Position numbers and translations under genes: made by a program. Positions 8,897 to 17,778 of a DNA stretch of 64,000 nt are shown here, piece by piece. The DNA is from GCA-2708415 sp964353185. Lineage in GTDB: Bacteria; Pseudomonadota; Alphaproteobacteria; Micavibrionales; Micavibrionaceae. The notes beneath the pieces are model-generated. The model searched no databases and had not been told where the DNA came from. It saw only the letters and a program-made list of their open reading frames with translations. The DNA is taken from the NCBI GenBank assembly GCA_964353185.1, contig CAYGUV010000001.1:186001-250000 (forward strand), in the 5' to 3' direction. The first letter of the stretch is position 1. Every line of letters begins with the position of its first letter.

Positions 8897-9841
8897 TTAA
8901 AAAACCCAGTTTTTAGATTTTTCTCCTCCGTTACCATCATTTTCTTCTAATTGTGCCTGAAGGATAGTTGCGGCAGATTTCATTGCTGCAAATTTCATAG
9001 CGTTAAAATCAGGGCGCTCTGGCCGATATTTAACATTAAATTTACTTTCGTAACTGGTTATCGCGCGATTCAAATTACCCAAACGCGTAATACTGCGTTG
9101 CAATTTTTTGTCATCATCGGAATATTTTTCGATGAGTTTGAATTCTTTTCTCTGATCCAAAAATCCAACTTGAAACGCCAGCTGTATAGCCTCTAAAAAA
9201 GCGGCAGCAACGGTTAACGATGTATAAGGGTGAAGCTTTTGTGTATCATCACCCTGAGGCGTGGTCGTATAATTAAACGTGGTTGTCCCTGTGGCAGAGC
9301 GTGCAATGATGCCTGATTTTGCAATTTCTGGCGTTATATGGCTTACAAGGGCTATATTTGAATCATATTCAATCGATACTTTTTTACCTGCCTGCGCAAA
9401 AATATCTTCGGCTATTTTAATCGCTTGTGAATAGCTATTTAAGTTAGAGGCATCACATTGTTCAATAATATCTAAAAATGGATGATGCTTACCATCTTGA
9501 AATATAATTTTACCATTACAGTAAACCGCGATCCAAATATTTGGGTTCCATGCGCGCTCATATCCTTTGATGCAATCATCCCATAATAAATTCCAAGGAA
9601 CAGGTTTTGATCTGTTAATAAGTGTTCCTCGTTCTGTGAATTCTTTAATAATAGCGGCAGATATGCGGGCACAACTATGCATATTCTGTGTTCTGACAAC
9701 AAAAGTCTCGTTATCAATTTTATCTGGACTAACAAGAGGGATAGAAAGACGATTGCTCATCGCAATAATTTCATCTTCCCCTTTGTTTATAGGGTTAAGA
9801 GTAAATTTTTCACGCAATAATGAGGCTTTGAAATCATTCAT
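8897..9841 (-). CDS. Hypothetical protein, 314 aa
   Basis: A 314-residue protein I do not recognise. It is soluble, with no signal peptide or membrane segment. The middle (about 150-215) has an Ala/Thr-rich core, ending in PYTSLTVAAAFLEAIQLAFQVGF, and the C-terminal third is charged and helical with KDKKLQRS-like basic patches. It ends EENDGNGGEKSKNWVF. It lies head to tail after the DUF455 gene with 54 bases between and converges on acnA. Intact frame and normal codon use support a real gene; no function is proposed. Confidence 0.6.
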   Translation of the reverse strand: MNDFKASLLREKFTLNPINKGEDEIIAMSNRLSIPLVSPDKIDNETFVVRTQNMHSCARISAAIIKEFTERGTLINRSKPVPWNLLWDDCIKGYERAWNPNIWIAVYCNGKIIFQDGKHHPFLDIIEQCDASNLNSYSQAIKIAEDIFAQAGKKVSIEYDSNIALVSHITPEIAKSGIIARSATGTTTFNYTTTPQGDDTQKLHPYTSLTVAAAFLEAIQLAFQVGFLDQRKEFKLIEKYSDDDKKLQRSITRLGNLNRAITSYESKFNVKYRPERPDFNAMKFAAMKSAATILQAQLEENDGNGGEKSKNWVF

Positions 9842-9895
9842 TCTATGATTCTACCATATGAAAATTATATGGCCTATACCCAAAATTTTCTATTT

Positions 9896-10735
9896 TTAAC
9901 CTGCTAAAGGCTCGTACCAATCACGTATCATACCTGCTTCTTCGCGGTCTTCGTGGTTAAAAGGCGCACGTAGGGACCCATGAAAATATTCATTGACCAG
10001 TTCTTGAAAATACTCTTCTTCGTCTTTTTTGTAAAAATCACACCAATGTTTGAACCAATCACTACCAGCACGGACATGTGTAATCTCATCCTCTAAGATA
10101 ATTTTCAGCATATCTGCTGTTTCTTGATCGCCTTGTGATTCCATAAGCGTAATCATATTTGGCGTGACGTCTAACCCTCTGGCTTCTAATACCATAGGTA
10201 CAATTGCAAGGCGCGCGGGAAAATTTTCTGCTGTTTTTGCTGCAGATTCCCAAAGACCGTCATGCGCGGGGTAATCACCATAACGACAATTTAGTTTTTC
10301 TAAACGATCTGATAACATCAAAAAATGTTTTGCTTCATCATCTGCAACTTTCAGCCAATCGATATAAAATTGAAGCGGTAAAGAAAATTCAATCCCCTCA
10401 TAAAAATGCGAAAATCTTGCAATAATATCCCACGCCAAATCAATCGCATTAAGCTCAATATGGGATAATGCGTGTAATAAAATCGCTTTATTAACATCAT
10501 TATTCCCCTTTTTTCGCTTTGGCATATCACGAGGATAGAGTAATTCTGGTTTTGCAGGGCGGGCAGGGCGGCTTGGCATTTTATCTGTTTTGCCTACTTG
10601 TTGCCCTTTAGAGTTGCGCCAGAAACTAGCATATTCTCTGGTTTTATATGCTTTTTCATGGGCATCCGATGTGGATAAAACGGCCAATGCGTAAGTACAT
10701 AATGAATTTATATTGGAATTATTTTCAAATGACAT
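9896..10735 (-). CDS. DUF455 ferritin-like protein
   Basis: 279 residues of the DUF455 family, which has a ferritin-like four-helix bundle. Candidate metal ligands fall in the expected order: E94 in HIELNAIDLAWD, E134/H137 in DDEAKHF, E184 in LEARGLDVTP and E217/H220 in EDEITHV. This pattern fits a carboxylate-bridged di-iron site. The family is found beside various redox genes and its reaction is not established. A Pro/Lys/Arg-rich stretch at 53-77 is typical of the family. It is divergent from sodC (48 bases apart), a setting compatible with an oxidative-stress role, but that is inference. Confidence 0.82.
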   Translation of the reverse strand: MSFENNSNINSLCTYALAVLSTSDAHEKAYKTREYASFWRNSKGQQVGKTDKMPSRPARPAKPELLYPRDMPKRKKGNNDVNKAILLHALSHIELNAIDLAWDIIARFSHFYEGIEFSLPLQFYIDWLKVADDEAKHFLMLSDRLEKLNCRYGDYPAHDGLWESAAKTAENFPARLAIVPMVLEARGLDVTPNMITLMESQGDQETADMLKIILEDEITHVRAGSDWFKHWCDFYKKDEEEYFQELVNEYFHGSLRAPFNHEDREEAGMIRDWYEPLAG

Positions 10736-10783
10736 ATGTTAGATGTAACGCGAACACAAAAAATTATCAATAAGGGATAAAAC

Positions 10784-11341
10784 ATGAAAAAAATTATTTT
10801 GATACCACTCATAATATTAGCTGTAATTTTAACCATCGGCTTAATTGTAAATCAAATTCCTTCTGATGATGAGGTTTATGTTGTATCGATGAAGAATAAC
10901 CAAGGCGATGAAATTGGAACAATCAAACTTAGTGAAACCAAGGCAGGTGTTCTTATGAATTTGGATATGAGCGAATTAACCCCTGATGGAGAACACGGCT
11001 TTCACGTGCATGAAGCCGCAGATTGTAGCCCTATTGAAAGCTTTGTAAACGCGGGTGATCATTATAACCCAATGGATAAGGCGCATGGTATGAAACATCC
11101 CGAAGGGCAACATGCTGGTGATATGCCGAATTTAAGGCCAGATGAAAAAGGCATTTTAAATACTAGTGTACTTAACGTTAATGTCACATTAAATGATGAA
11201 ATGGAAGATGCGGCGCGTTCACCACTATTTGACGAAAATGGTTCTGCTTTAGTGATTCACGCTGTGGCTGATGATCATATGAGCCAGCCAAGCGGCGCAG
11301 CAGGGGCACGCATCGCTTGCGGAGAGATAACCCGCAATTAA
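10784..11341 (+). CDS. sodC: Cu/Zn superoxide dismutase, membrane-anchored or periplasmic
   Basis: 185 residues. It converts superoxide to hydrogen peroxide in the periplasm. Hydrophobic residues 5-22 act as a signal or uncleaved anchor. Metal ligands are in place: H74 and H76 (GFHVHE), H93 (HYNP), H101/H110/D113 (the HAGDMPN zinc loop) and H159 (VIHA). C81 and C179 can form the conserved intrasubunit disulfide, and GAAGARIACG near the end is the family signature. The gene is alone, followed by a strong terminator, and divergent from the ferritin-like DUF455 gene. Confidence 0.93.
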   Translation: MKKIILIPLIILAVILTIGLIVNQIPSDDEVYVVSMKNNQGDEIGTIKLSETKAGVLMNLDMSELTPDGEHGFHVHEAADCSPIESFVNAGDHYNPMDKAHGMKHPEGQHAGDMPNLRPDEKGILNTSVLNVNVTLNDEMEDAARSPLFDENGSALVIHAVADDHMSQPSGAAGARIACGEITRN

Positions 11342-11362
11342 ACAGTAACAGTGATCAATAAT

Positions 11363-11396
11363 AAAAAAAACCGCCTTTATAAGGGCGGTTTTTTTA
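11363..11396 (+). terminator. Rho-independent terminator after sodC
   Basis: A-run, then stem CCGCC (11371-11375) with GGCGG (11384-11388) extended by A/T and one G-T pair, then seven or more T. It starts about 20 bases after the sodC stop and is likely bidirectional, because the convergent SIMPL gene ends at 11411. Confidence 0.85.
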
Positions 11397-11410
11397 TATT
11401 TAAGTGTTCA

Positions 11411-12148
11411 TTATGGCTTAATAATCGCACGGCCATTGACGGTCAATGAAATAGTGCTCTCTCCTGCTTCTGCAACAGGCGCGGCCATTTTGCTCGACAC
11501 CATATCCATTGCCATTTCAGCATGGGCAAAATTACGTGAGGACTGAACATAGTTGTTGCTTTGAGTGTTAAGCTCACGAATTTCGGCTGAGGATTTACCT
11601 AATGCTTTTGCCACACGATTGGCGCGTGAGGATAATTCTTTAATAGCAACTTCCATTAAATCATCTTGAATTTTCACGGCTGTTTTGGGGTCTAATGTGT
11701 AATTAAGTCCAACCATTTTCAAACCCATTTCCTGAATATCACCCGCCAGCTTAAGAATTTTTTCAGAATCTTTTGACTTAAATGTTAATGTTTGTTGCCC
11801 ATACCATTTCTTTTCTTTGGTACGCTGATCGGTTCTTTCATATACATTGTAGGATCCTGTATTAACTTTAACTATTTCTTTGTCTTCTTTTTTCGCTCGG
11901 TCTAATGCTTTTTTCATCGCTTCGTTAATTTCATTTTGCAATTTTGTAGCATCCTTATTCTCTGCGGAGTAACGAAGGGTCGCAACCAATAAATCCTGTT
12001 CCACCTCTTCGCTAACTGTTGCGCTAATGTTTAAAATAACCTGCCCATCGGGTAAAGTTAAAATAGGATCTTGTGAATCTGCTTTGGCAATAGAAGAAAA
12101 AGGGAGAAACGTGGCAATAGCCAATGTTGAGAGTAAAAGTGGGCGCAT
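11411..12148 (-). CDS. SIMPL (DUF541) domain periplasmic protein
   Basis: 245 residues with a signal peptide (MRPLLLSTLAIATFLPFSSIAKA, cleavage near 23) and one SIMPL/DUF541 domain over most of the mature chain. The pattern is the VSEEVEQDLLVATL opening, then a helix, a YGQQTLTFKSKD strand, and the late SSRANRVAKALGKS helix. Members include Brucella BP26 and E. coli YggE, periplasmic or surface proteins linked to oxidative stress; the molecular job is unknown. The last residues (ISLTVNGRAIIKP) close the domain. It is divergent from the His-rich exported protein, about 195 bases away. Confidence 0.87.
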   Translation of the reverse strand: MRPLLLSTLAIATFLPFSSIAKADSQDPILTLPDGQVILNISATVSEEVEQDLLVATLRYSAENKDATKLQNEINEAMKKALDRAKKEDKEIVKVNTGSYNVYERTDQRTKEKKWYGQQTLTFKSKDSEKILKLAGDIQEMGLKMVGLNYTLDPKTAVKIQDDLMEVAIKELSSRANRVAKALGKSSAEIRELNTQSNNYVQSSRNFAHAEMAMDMVSSKMAAPVAEAGESTISLTVNGRAIIKP

Positions 12149-12344
12149 AAATATGTCCTTTCATAATAAATGTAGATTATTTTAATCCTTTAAGGACTTA
12201 AAAACAATATAAGTATTAAACCCGCCTTTTTTGGAAAGAATAGGGCACATAAAAGGTCATGTTAAGGCATCTTACTTTCGTCAAACTTCATCCTTTTTTG
12301 ATGCGTAACCTTGCATGATCGTCAATCATAAAAGGAGAAAAAAT

Positions 12345-12728
12345 ATGATACGTAAATTTTTAATATTAACGGCCCTAATAACAATCCCTGTTATGGGTAT
12401 GAGCAATTCTGCAAAAGCGCATGAAGTATATCCATCCAATAATGGCAGCTTCTGGTCTGTTGTTTTTGGTAGTAATGCAGAGCCTCAAAAACATCATCAT
12501 ACGCATAAAAAAGTAGTTTATAAAAAGCACCATGATGCTCATAAAAAATATGGGTATTACAAACATGATGATAATCGCTACGCTAAAAAGCATTATAAAA
12601 AAAGAGCAGCATATAAAAAATCGCATCAAAGCCATTATCGTAACAATCATCAATACCATAAGAAGCAATATAAAAACCATTCTTCTTACAGATCATCAGA
12701 TAGACATTATGATCGTAGATATAAGTGA
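12345..12728 (+). CDS. Exported His/Lys/Tyr-rich small protein
   Basis: 127 residues from the ATG at 12345, chosen because AAAGGAG (12331-12337) stands seven bases before it; an in-frame ATG 30 bases upstream lacks such a site. A signal peptide (residues 1-25, ending NSAKAHE) leads into a mature chain made almost wholly of His, Lys, Tyr, Asn, Ser and Arg, with many HH, KKH and YKK clusters. The mature part is strongly basic with no predicted fold. It could chelate metal ions or bind envelope polyanions. No homologue is recognised. It ends at its own terminator. Confidence 0.7.
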   Translation: MIRKFLILTALITIPVMGMSNSAKAHEVYPSNNGSFWSVVFGSNAEPQKHHHTHKKVVYKKHHDAHKKYGYYKHDDNRYAKKHYKKRAAYKKSHQSHYRNNHQYHKKQYKNHSSYRSSDRHYDRRYK

Positions 12729-12765
12729 AATAAAAATCATCGCTAAGAAGTAATTTTTAAAAACG

Positions 12766-12802
12766 AACTATAACGGGAAATATTTTCCGTTATAGTTTTT
12801 TT
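12766..12802. terminator. Bidirectional terminator between the His-rich gene and lepA
   Basis: Perfect 11-bp arms AACTATAACGG (12766-12776) and CCGTTATAGTT (12787-12797), with a T-run after the stem on the plus strand (to 12802) and a matching A-run before it (12756-12763). It closes both convergent genes. Confidence 0.85.
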
Positions 12803-12805
12803 AAA

Positions 12806-14632
12806 CTACCGATCATCACCCATCTTAAGCGCATTAATAAACGCGCTTTGCGGAATTTCAACATTCCCATATTGGCGCATTTTCTTTTTACCTTTTTTCT
12901 GCTTTTCCAGCAATTTACGCTTACGGCTAATATCGCCGCCATAACATTTTGCGGTCACATCTTTTCGAAGGGCACTGATATGCTCCGCCGCAATAATCTT
13001 ACCGCCTAGGGCTGCTTGAACAGCAATCTTAAACATTTGACGTGGGATTAATTCTTTTAAACGCTCACATAACTGACGGCCTCGTCCTTCTGCAACGTCA
13101 CGATGGACAATCATGGCAAGGGCATCAACAGGTTCTTGGTTTACACGAATTTCTAATTTTACCAAATTATTGGGCGCGTATCCATCCAATGAATAATCAA
13201 ATGATGCATACCCACGTGAGATAGATTTTAATCGATCATAAAAATCAAAAACGACTTCGTTTAATGGAATGCGATAAATTAACATTGCACGATTACCAGC
13301 ATAATTTAATTCAACCTGTTCGCCGCGACGCTCTTCACAAAGTTGCAGCAGGCCGCCCAAATATTCATCAGGCACCAAAATTGTCGCCTTAATCCAAGGT
13401 TCTTCAATGCTTTGAATTCTTTGTACTTCGGGCATATCGGCAGGATTATACAGCTCAATTTGTGATCCATCGGTAAGGTTGATTTTGTAAACAACACTTG
13501 GTGCAGTCGGGATAAGGTCGAGGTCAAATTCCCGCTCTAGTCGTTCCTGAATAATCTCCATATGCAACAGCCCAAGGAAGCCGCATCGAAACCCAAGGCC
13601 AAGCGCTTGTGACGTTTCTGTTTCATAATGTAGTGAGGAATCATTCAGCGCCAAACGCCCCAAACTATCGCGCAATTTCTCATAGTCACCCGCATCAGCA
13701 GGGAAGAGGGAGCAAAAAACCATCGGAACAGATGGCTTAAACCCGGCCAGCCTTTGTGAACATTGACGTTTTTCATCAGTAATTGTGTCACCAACTTGTG
13801 TTTCGCTAATATCTTTGATGGAAGCTGTGATAAAACCCATCTCACCAGGCCCCAAAGCATCGAGGAGCACGTGTTTAGGGGTAAAGATACCAACGCGGTC
13901 AATTTCGCGCGTGGCTTTTGTGGCCATAAATCTGACCTTTTGCCCTTTACGCAAATATCCGTCAATCACACGTACCAAAATCACAACGCCCAGATAAGTG
14001 TCATACCAACTATCGACAAGCAAGGCTTTGGTTGGGGCTTCTGTATCACCGCTATGGGGTGGGGGCAGGCGGGTAATAATCGCTTCCAATAATGCGGGAA
14101 TATTCTCCCCCGTTTTTCCTGAAACGGGTACGGCGTCATCCGCTGGTAAGCCGATAACATCTTCAATTTGCTCTTTGGCTTTGTCGATATCTGCCGCGGG
14201 CAGGTCTATTTTGTTAATAACAGGCACAATCTCATGATTGTTATCAATCGCTTGGTACACGTTTGCCAAAGTTTGCGCCTCAACCCCTTGGGTCGAATCT
14301 ACAATCAAAAGTGAGCCTTCACACGAGGCGAGGGAGCGGGACACTTCATAAGAAAAGTCAACATGCCCAGGCGTGTCCATTAAATTAAGCTGATATTCAA
14401 TACCATCTTTCGCGGTATAGGCAAGGCGAACGGTTTGCGCCTTGATTGTGATACCGCGTTCGCGTTCGATGTCCATGTTGTCAAGGACTTGCTCGCTCAT
14501 TTCGCGCTCTTCCAATCCGCCACATGTTTGGATTAAACGATCGGCTAGCGTGCTTTTCCCGTGGTCGATATGGGCAATAATCGCAAAGTTACGAATATGT
14601 GCAAGAGGCTTTGTTTCTGGTGTTTTTGACAT
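12806..14632 (-). CDS. lepA: Elongation factor 4 (back-translocating GTPase)
   Basis: 608 residues, full length for LepA/EF4. It is a translational GTPase that acts on stalled or mis-translocated ribosomes and aids 30S assembly. G motifs are visible: AHIDHGKSTL (G1), RERGITIKAQT (G2), DTPGHVDF (G3) and NKIDLP (G4). The C-terminus carries the LepA-specific domain with AEHISALRKDVTAKCYGGDISRKRKLLEKQKKGKK. The upstream region is cut by the assembly gap at 14703, so its promoter may be misplaced in this scaffold. It is convergent with the His-rich gene. Confidence 0.96.
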   Translation of the reverse strand: MSKTPETKPLAHIRNFAIIAHIDHGKSTLADRLIQTCGGLEEREMSEQVLDNMDIERERGITIKAQTVRLAYTAKDGIEYQLNLMDTPGHVDFSYEVSRSLASCEGSLLIVDSTQGVEAQTLANVYQAIDNNHEIVPVINKIDLPAADIDKAKEQIEDVIGLPADDAVPVSGKTGENIPALLEAIITRLPPPHSGDTEAPTKALLVDSWYDTYLGVVILVRVIDGYLRKGQKVRFMATKATREIDRVGIFTPKHVLLDALGPGEMGFITASIKDISETQVGDTITDEKRQCSQRLAGFKPSVPMVFCSLFPADAGDYEKLRDSLGRLALNDSSLHYETETSQALGLGFRCGFLGLLHMEIIQERLEREFDLDLIPTAPSVVYKINLTDGSQIELYNPADMPEVQRIQSIEEPWIKATILVPDEYLGGLLQLCEERRGEQVELNYAGNRAMLIYRIPLNEVVFDFYDRLKSISRGYASFDYSLDGYAPNNLVKLEIRVNQEPVDALAMIVHRDVAEGRGRQLCERLKELIPRQMFKIAVQAALGGKIIAAEHISALRKDVTAKCYGGDISRKRKLLEKQKKGKKKMRQYGNVEIPQSAFINALKMGDDR

Positions 14633-14647
14633 CTGTCATTTCTATAC

Positions 14648-14702
14648 AAAATTGAGCGTATAGACAATAAAAATCCCCCTATAAATAAATGATTTAAAGG
14701 GG
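14648..14702. repeat. 55-bp direct repeat, left copy at the assembly gap
   Basis: Positions 14648-14702 are identical base for base to 14803-14857, with only the run of N between them. This looks like the same sequence read at the ends of two contigs. Confidence 0.95.
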
Positions 14703-14802
14703 NNNNNNNNNNNNNNNNNNNNNNNNNNNNNNNNNNNNNNNNNNNNNNNNNNNNNNNNNNNNNNNNNNNNNNNNNNNNNNNNNNNNNNNNNNNNNNNNNN
14801 NN
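14703..14802. other. Assembly gap of 100 N
   Basis: Exactly 100 N, the usual placeholder for unknown length. Both flanks end in the same 55-bp sequence, so the real gap is probably zero and the two repeat copies collapse into one. The gap is intergenic, between the terminator of the 16654-14879 gene and the start of lepA. Confidence 0.98.
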
Positions 14803-14857
14803 AAAATTGAGCGTATAGACAATAAAAATCCCCCTATAAATAAATGATTTAAAGGGG
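14803..14857. repeat. 55-bp direct repeat, right copy at the assembly gap
   Basis: Identical to 14648-14702. It contains the imperfect stem used as terminator for the leftward gene cluster. Confidence 0.95.
14825..14857 (-). terminator. Probable terminator of the three-gene unknown cluster
   Basis: Read on the minus strand: a CCCC(T)TTAAAT arm, a short AT loop and an ATTTATAGGGG arm with one mismatch, then a T-rich tail (ATTTTTATT). It begins about 20 bases after the stop of the leftward gene at 14879. A second copy lies left of the gap because of the duplicated contig end. Confidence 0.65.
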
Positions 14858-14878
14858 AATAAATGTTTTAAGAATTAG

Positions 14879-16654
14879 TTATAAAGTGTTTGCTGTATAT
14901 GCGACGCCTGTTGTTCCATTCATTTGTGGCTCTACAGGAGCGTGATTTAGATTGGCTGTTTGAATCTCACCATTATGTGCCATAGCAAAATCTCTGCTTG
15001 TCGCTGGCGTTACAGAGGATTGTCCTGACGCAGTTGCCATTGGATTCTCACCAGTATTAACAGCAGCAGAGCTGGCAGCTATGCGTTCAGACATGTTTGC
15101 GCCCAATCCTGCATAATCAGTTGATGCAAAACCAGTGTGTGATTGTTCTTCAGGAAGTACACTGCCAGCTACTTGATTTTCAGCTACATTTATACCCGTT
15201 GTTTGTTCAGGAAGTGTTTGTACTTCACCAATTAGAGCAGGGTCTTCTGGAAGAGCAGGCTCTTCTGGAACGAAAATATCAGGGTGTGGATTGTCTCTTG
15301 GGGCAATAACCTCTGGCGGTTGATTTCTATCTATATGATTTCCAACAGTTGTTGCTGATAGTTGTGAATCATCATTTCCAAATCCAAGATCTCCAAGTTG
15401 AAAATTCTGAATTGTGTCCATAAAATCAGCAAGGCCATCCATGCCCAAATCACGAACAATATCTTCAAGGCCATTCCACAAATTTTCAAAGGTGTCTGAT
15501 TTTATAAAATCAGCTAATCCGATTACGCCTGCTCCTACGACTCCACCAAGTATTGCATTTTTGAACGTTCCTGTTAGGCCCGAGCCATCTTCTGTCATCA
15601 AGGCGCCAAATAAAGCACCAGCACCTGCTGCTGTGCCATACGCACCATCTGGCATATATTCGCCAATTTTCGCCATGATGCTTTCTTGGACTATGTCTGA
15701 AACTTCTTCTTTTGATAATCCTAGGTCAGTTAAGGCATCTTTTACATTGCCAATATTACTTAAGCCATTTGCTAGCCCGCCGTTTTTTAACGCAGTTAAG
15801 GATGTTTGAACGGCATCGATATTTTCCCAACTAACGTCATCTCGTGTGGCAATATTATCAAAAATCTTTGTGCCAATCGCCGCCATACCAGGTACGGCCA
15901 ATATTGTGTTTAATGATCCAATCTGTGAGCCATCTGCGCCACCGGTCTCCATTTTTGCGGCTAGGGCATCTGCAACGCTTGGGTCAGTAACCATTGCTTT
16001 GGCAAAGCTCTGTGCTAGTTCTGGGTTATCTGCAAAGTTTTGTGAAAGCTCAGCAAGATCAGCATCATCAGGTGCAATTTGCGCCATAACATCAGGGTTT
16101 GAAATTTGTTCTGCGATAATTGATTGCATTGCTTGGTTTGCTTCAACTTCGCTAAAGCCAACTGTTTGTAATCCTTCACGAATTGTATCTAAACCTTCTG
16201 CACCTTTTTTAATGTCAAATTCAGCAATGGCTTTTTCAGCAAATTCAGAAACTTGATCGAGTGTGATGTCATCTGACTTTAAAACATTCTCAATTGCTTT
16301 GGTCATGACGGCTTGCGTAGCAGGGCTATTCTCTAAAATTGCGGCTTGTTTTTCATCTGTGATGAAAGTTTTAGTGGCTGCTTGAACAATTTCTTCTGGG
16401 CTTTTTGTCTTTAAAAATTCTTCAGTACGCTGGATCACGTGACTTTTTGTATTATCTAATGATGCTGGAAGTACGGTTCTAGGGTCAAGTGTCGCTTTTT
16501 GACCGTTTATTACATGGTCGAATTCTGCTTCTGTCATGCCTATATTTTGAAAGAATTGTAATTGCTGAGCATCAATAAAATTAGCTCTGCCAGAAAAAGC
16601 GCCACCAGTTGACCACTCTTCAATAGTTGCATCTGAAAGTACTGAATCTGACAT
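14879..16654 (-). CDS. Unknown 591-aa protein with helical repeats and a Gly/Ala-rich hydrophobic hairpin
   Basis: Not recognised. It is acidic and mostly helical. A motif G-[MFL]-[ST]-x-x-E-[VFA] recurs three times at 39-45, 166-172 and 312-318 with near-equal spacing of about 127 and 146 residues, suggesting three repeated helical modules. Residues 338-385 hold two Gly/Ala-rich hydrophobic stretches (TAAGAGALFGALM and AILGGVVGAGVIGLADF) that could insert in a membrane. From about 430 on, the chain is Pro/Glu/Asn-rich and low complexity (EEPALPEDPAL). There is no signal peptide. It is last in a leftward trio, 93 bases after its neighbour. The architecture recalls secreted translocator/effector or structural proteins, which is speculation. 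Confidence 0.65.
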   Translation of the reverse strand: MSDSVLSDATIEEWSTGGAFSGRANFIDAQQLQFFQNIGMTEAEFDHVINGQKATLDPRTVLPASLDNTKSHVIQRTEEFLKTKSPEEIVQAATKTFITDEKQAAILENSPATQAVMTKAIENVLKSDDITLDQVSEFAEKAIAEFDIKKGAEGLDTIREGLQTVGFSEVEANQAMQSIIAEQISNPDVMAQIAPDDADLAELSQNFADNPELAQSFAKAMVTDPSVADALAAKMETGGADGSQIGSLNTILAVPGMAAIGTKIFDNIATRDDVSWENIDAVQTSLTALKNGGLANGLSNIGNVKDALTDLGLSKEEVSDIVQESIMAKIGEYMPDGAYGTAAGAGALFGALMTEDGSGLTGTFKNAILGGVVGAGVIGLADFIKSDTFENLWNGLEDIVRDLGMDGLADFMDTIQNFQLGDLGFGNDDSQLSATTVGNHIDRNQPPEVIAPRDNPHPDIFVPEEPALPEDPALIGEVQTLPEQTTGINVAENQVAGSVLPEEQSHTGFASTDYAGLGANMSERIAASSAAVNTGENPMATASGQSSVTPATSRDFAMAHNGEIQTANLNHAPVEPQMNGTTGVAYTANTL

Positions 16655-16747
16655 TTATATTTCTACCTCTTTATTTTTATAATTTATTATAATAAACATA
16701 ATAGATTAAAATCAAATTAACCCGATTTATCTTTTTAAATCAGCGAC

Positions 16748-17752
16748 TTAATTGTTTTCTAGTGCAATAAATGGTGCTGACCCATATTCACCATTTTGTG
16801 CTTTAACCGCAAGCTTGGCATAATTTCCAACTATTGGGTCTCCGCTCCAGTACCTATCCTTACGTGTTCTGTCCATCAAAGAGTGTACTCCAACAATAGA
16901 AGCGATGCCTAAGCCTAATCCTGCTAATGACCCTTGCTCTTGAACGGTTTTATTCATAAGCCAAGCAGAAGTTCCAAGCATTCCTAATACGGCGGCACCT
17001 TGTGCAACACCTAAAGGAACATTTTCTCCAAAGAATTCTATTTGTGTTGCCGCGCTGGTGAACGCGTCAACGCCATTTGCAGCTTTATTTAAAACAAAAT
17101 TACCAGCTTCGGAGGCGTAGCCAGCAGCGCCAGTAAATAAAGATTTTATTGTATCAAGGACTGGTAACTTTTCTGCTATTGTTTCAAAGCTTGGTATATC
17201 AAAACCAGGTATATCAAAACCTGTAATCGCTGATGTTAATTGGCTTCTATACGCCCCACCATTGAAATATTGATCTGCGACCGCGAGGCCTACGCCTAAA
17301 GCGGCAGTGTTAAACAACCAACCGCGCTTGCCTTTATGTTTTCCCGCATTGGTAGATATTTTTCTGAGTTCATCAGGTTTTAAATCAGCAAAATGGTCAA
17401 TATCTTTACCAGTAATTCCAGCTTTTTTGAGTTCAGATCTGGCGCTTTCAACGCTTAATTTTTCATGTGCTATTTCATTGGGGGAATCTTTACTCGTTCC
17501 ATGCGAATCATATGTAGAAACTAAGCTAGCTTTTTGCTTTAAATCAGAGATTCTTTCTTTAGCGGCTTGACTGTAGTCTTGTGGTCTTAACGGGGAAACT
17601 CTTGAAAAAGTTGATCTGTTTTCTGCACGTACTTTTTTAACTTCTTGAACGGCAATTCTCTGTGCGAGGCCATATGCAGGATTCGCACTTCGGCCAAAAA
17701 CGCGGGATAATAACCCCTGTCTTGGCGCTGTCTGTGTTGCGTTTGCGTCCAT
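16748..17752 (-). CDS. Unknown 334-aa protein with a basic N-terminal region and hydrophobic C-terminal half
   Basis: Not recognised. Residues 1-135 are polar and basic (RQGLLSRVFGRS, VQEVKKVRAENR, later KAGITGKDIDHF). Then come hydrophobic segments near 145-163 (LFNTAALGVGLAVADQYF), 250-270 (VPLGVAQGAAVLGMLGTSAW) and 275-292 (SLAGLGLGIASIVGVHSL). A duplicated FDIPGFDIPSF sits between them near 185-195. The C-terminus is short and polar. There is no signal peptide. It lies between two other Gly/Ala-rich orphan genes (26 bases after the first, 93 before the third), so the three are probably co-expressed and may form one membrane-associated assembly. Confidence 0.62.
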   Translation of the reverse strand: MDANATQTAPRQGLLSRVFGRSANPAYGLAQRIAVQEVKKVRAENRSTFSRVSPLRPQDYSQAAKERISDLKQKASLVSTYDSHGTSKDSPNEIAHEKLSVESARSELKKAGITGKDIDHFADLKPDELRKISTNAGKHKGKRGWLFNTAALGVGLAVADQYFNGGAYRSQLTSAITGFDIPGFDIPSFETIAEKLPVLDTIKSLFTGAAGYASEAGNFVLNKAANGVDAFTSAATQIEFFGENVPLGVAQGAAVLGMLGTSAWLMNKTVQEQGSLAGLGLGIASIVGVHSLMDRTRKDRYWSGDPIVGNYAKLAVKAQNGEYGSAPFIALENN

Positions 17753-17778
17753 TAAATTTTCTTTCTATCCAACTTATA

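Noticed and set aside
12182..12201. Three TTAA copies spaced as TTAA-N4-TTAA-N4-TTAA between the SIMPL and His-rich genes, considered as CtrA boxes
   Set aside because: Spacing of 8 bp does not match the N7 consensus and the neighbours are not cell cycle or flagellar genes.
15414..15809. Long plus-strand open frame opposite the 591-aa gene
   Set aside because: It lies wholly inside the coding frame of the leftward gene, has unusual Ser/Pro-rich composition and no ribosome site; a shadow of biased codon use. The same holds for the other antisense frames in conserved genes.
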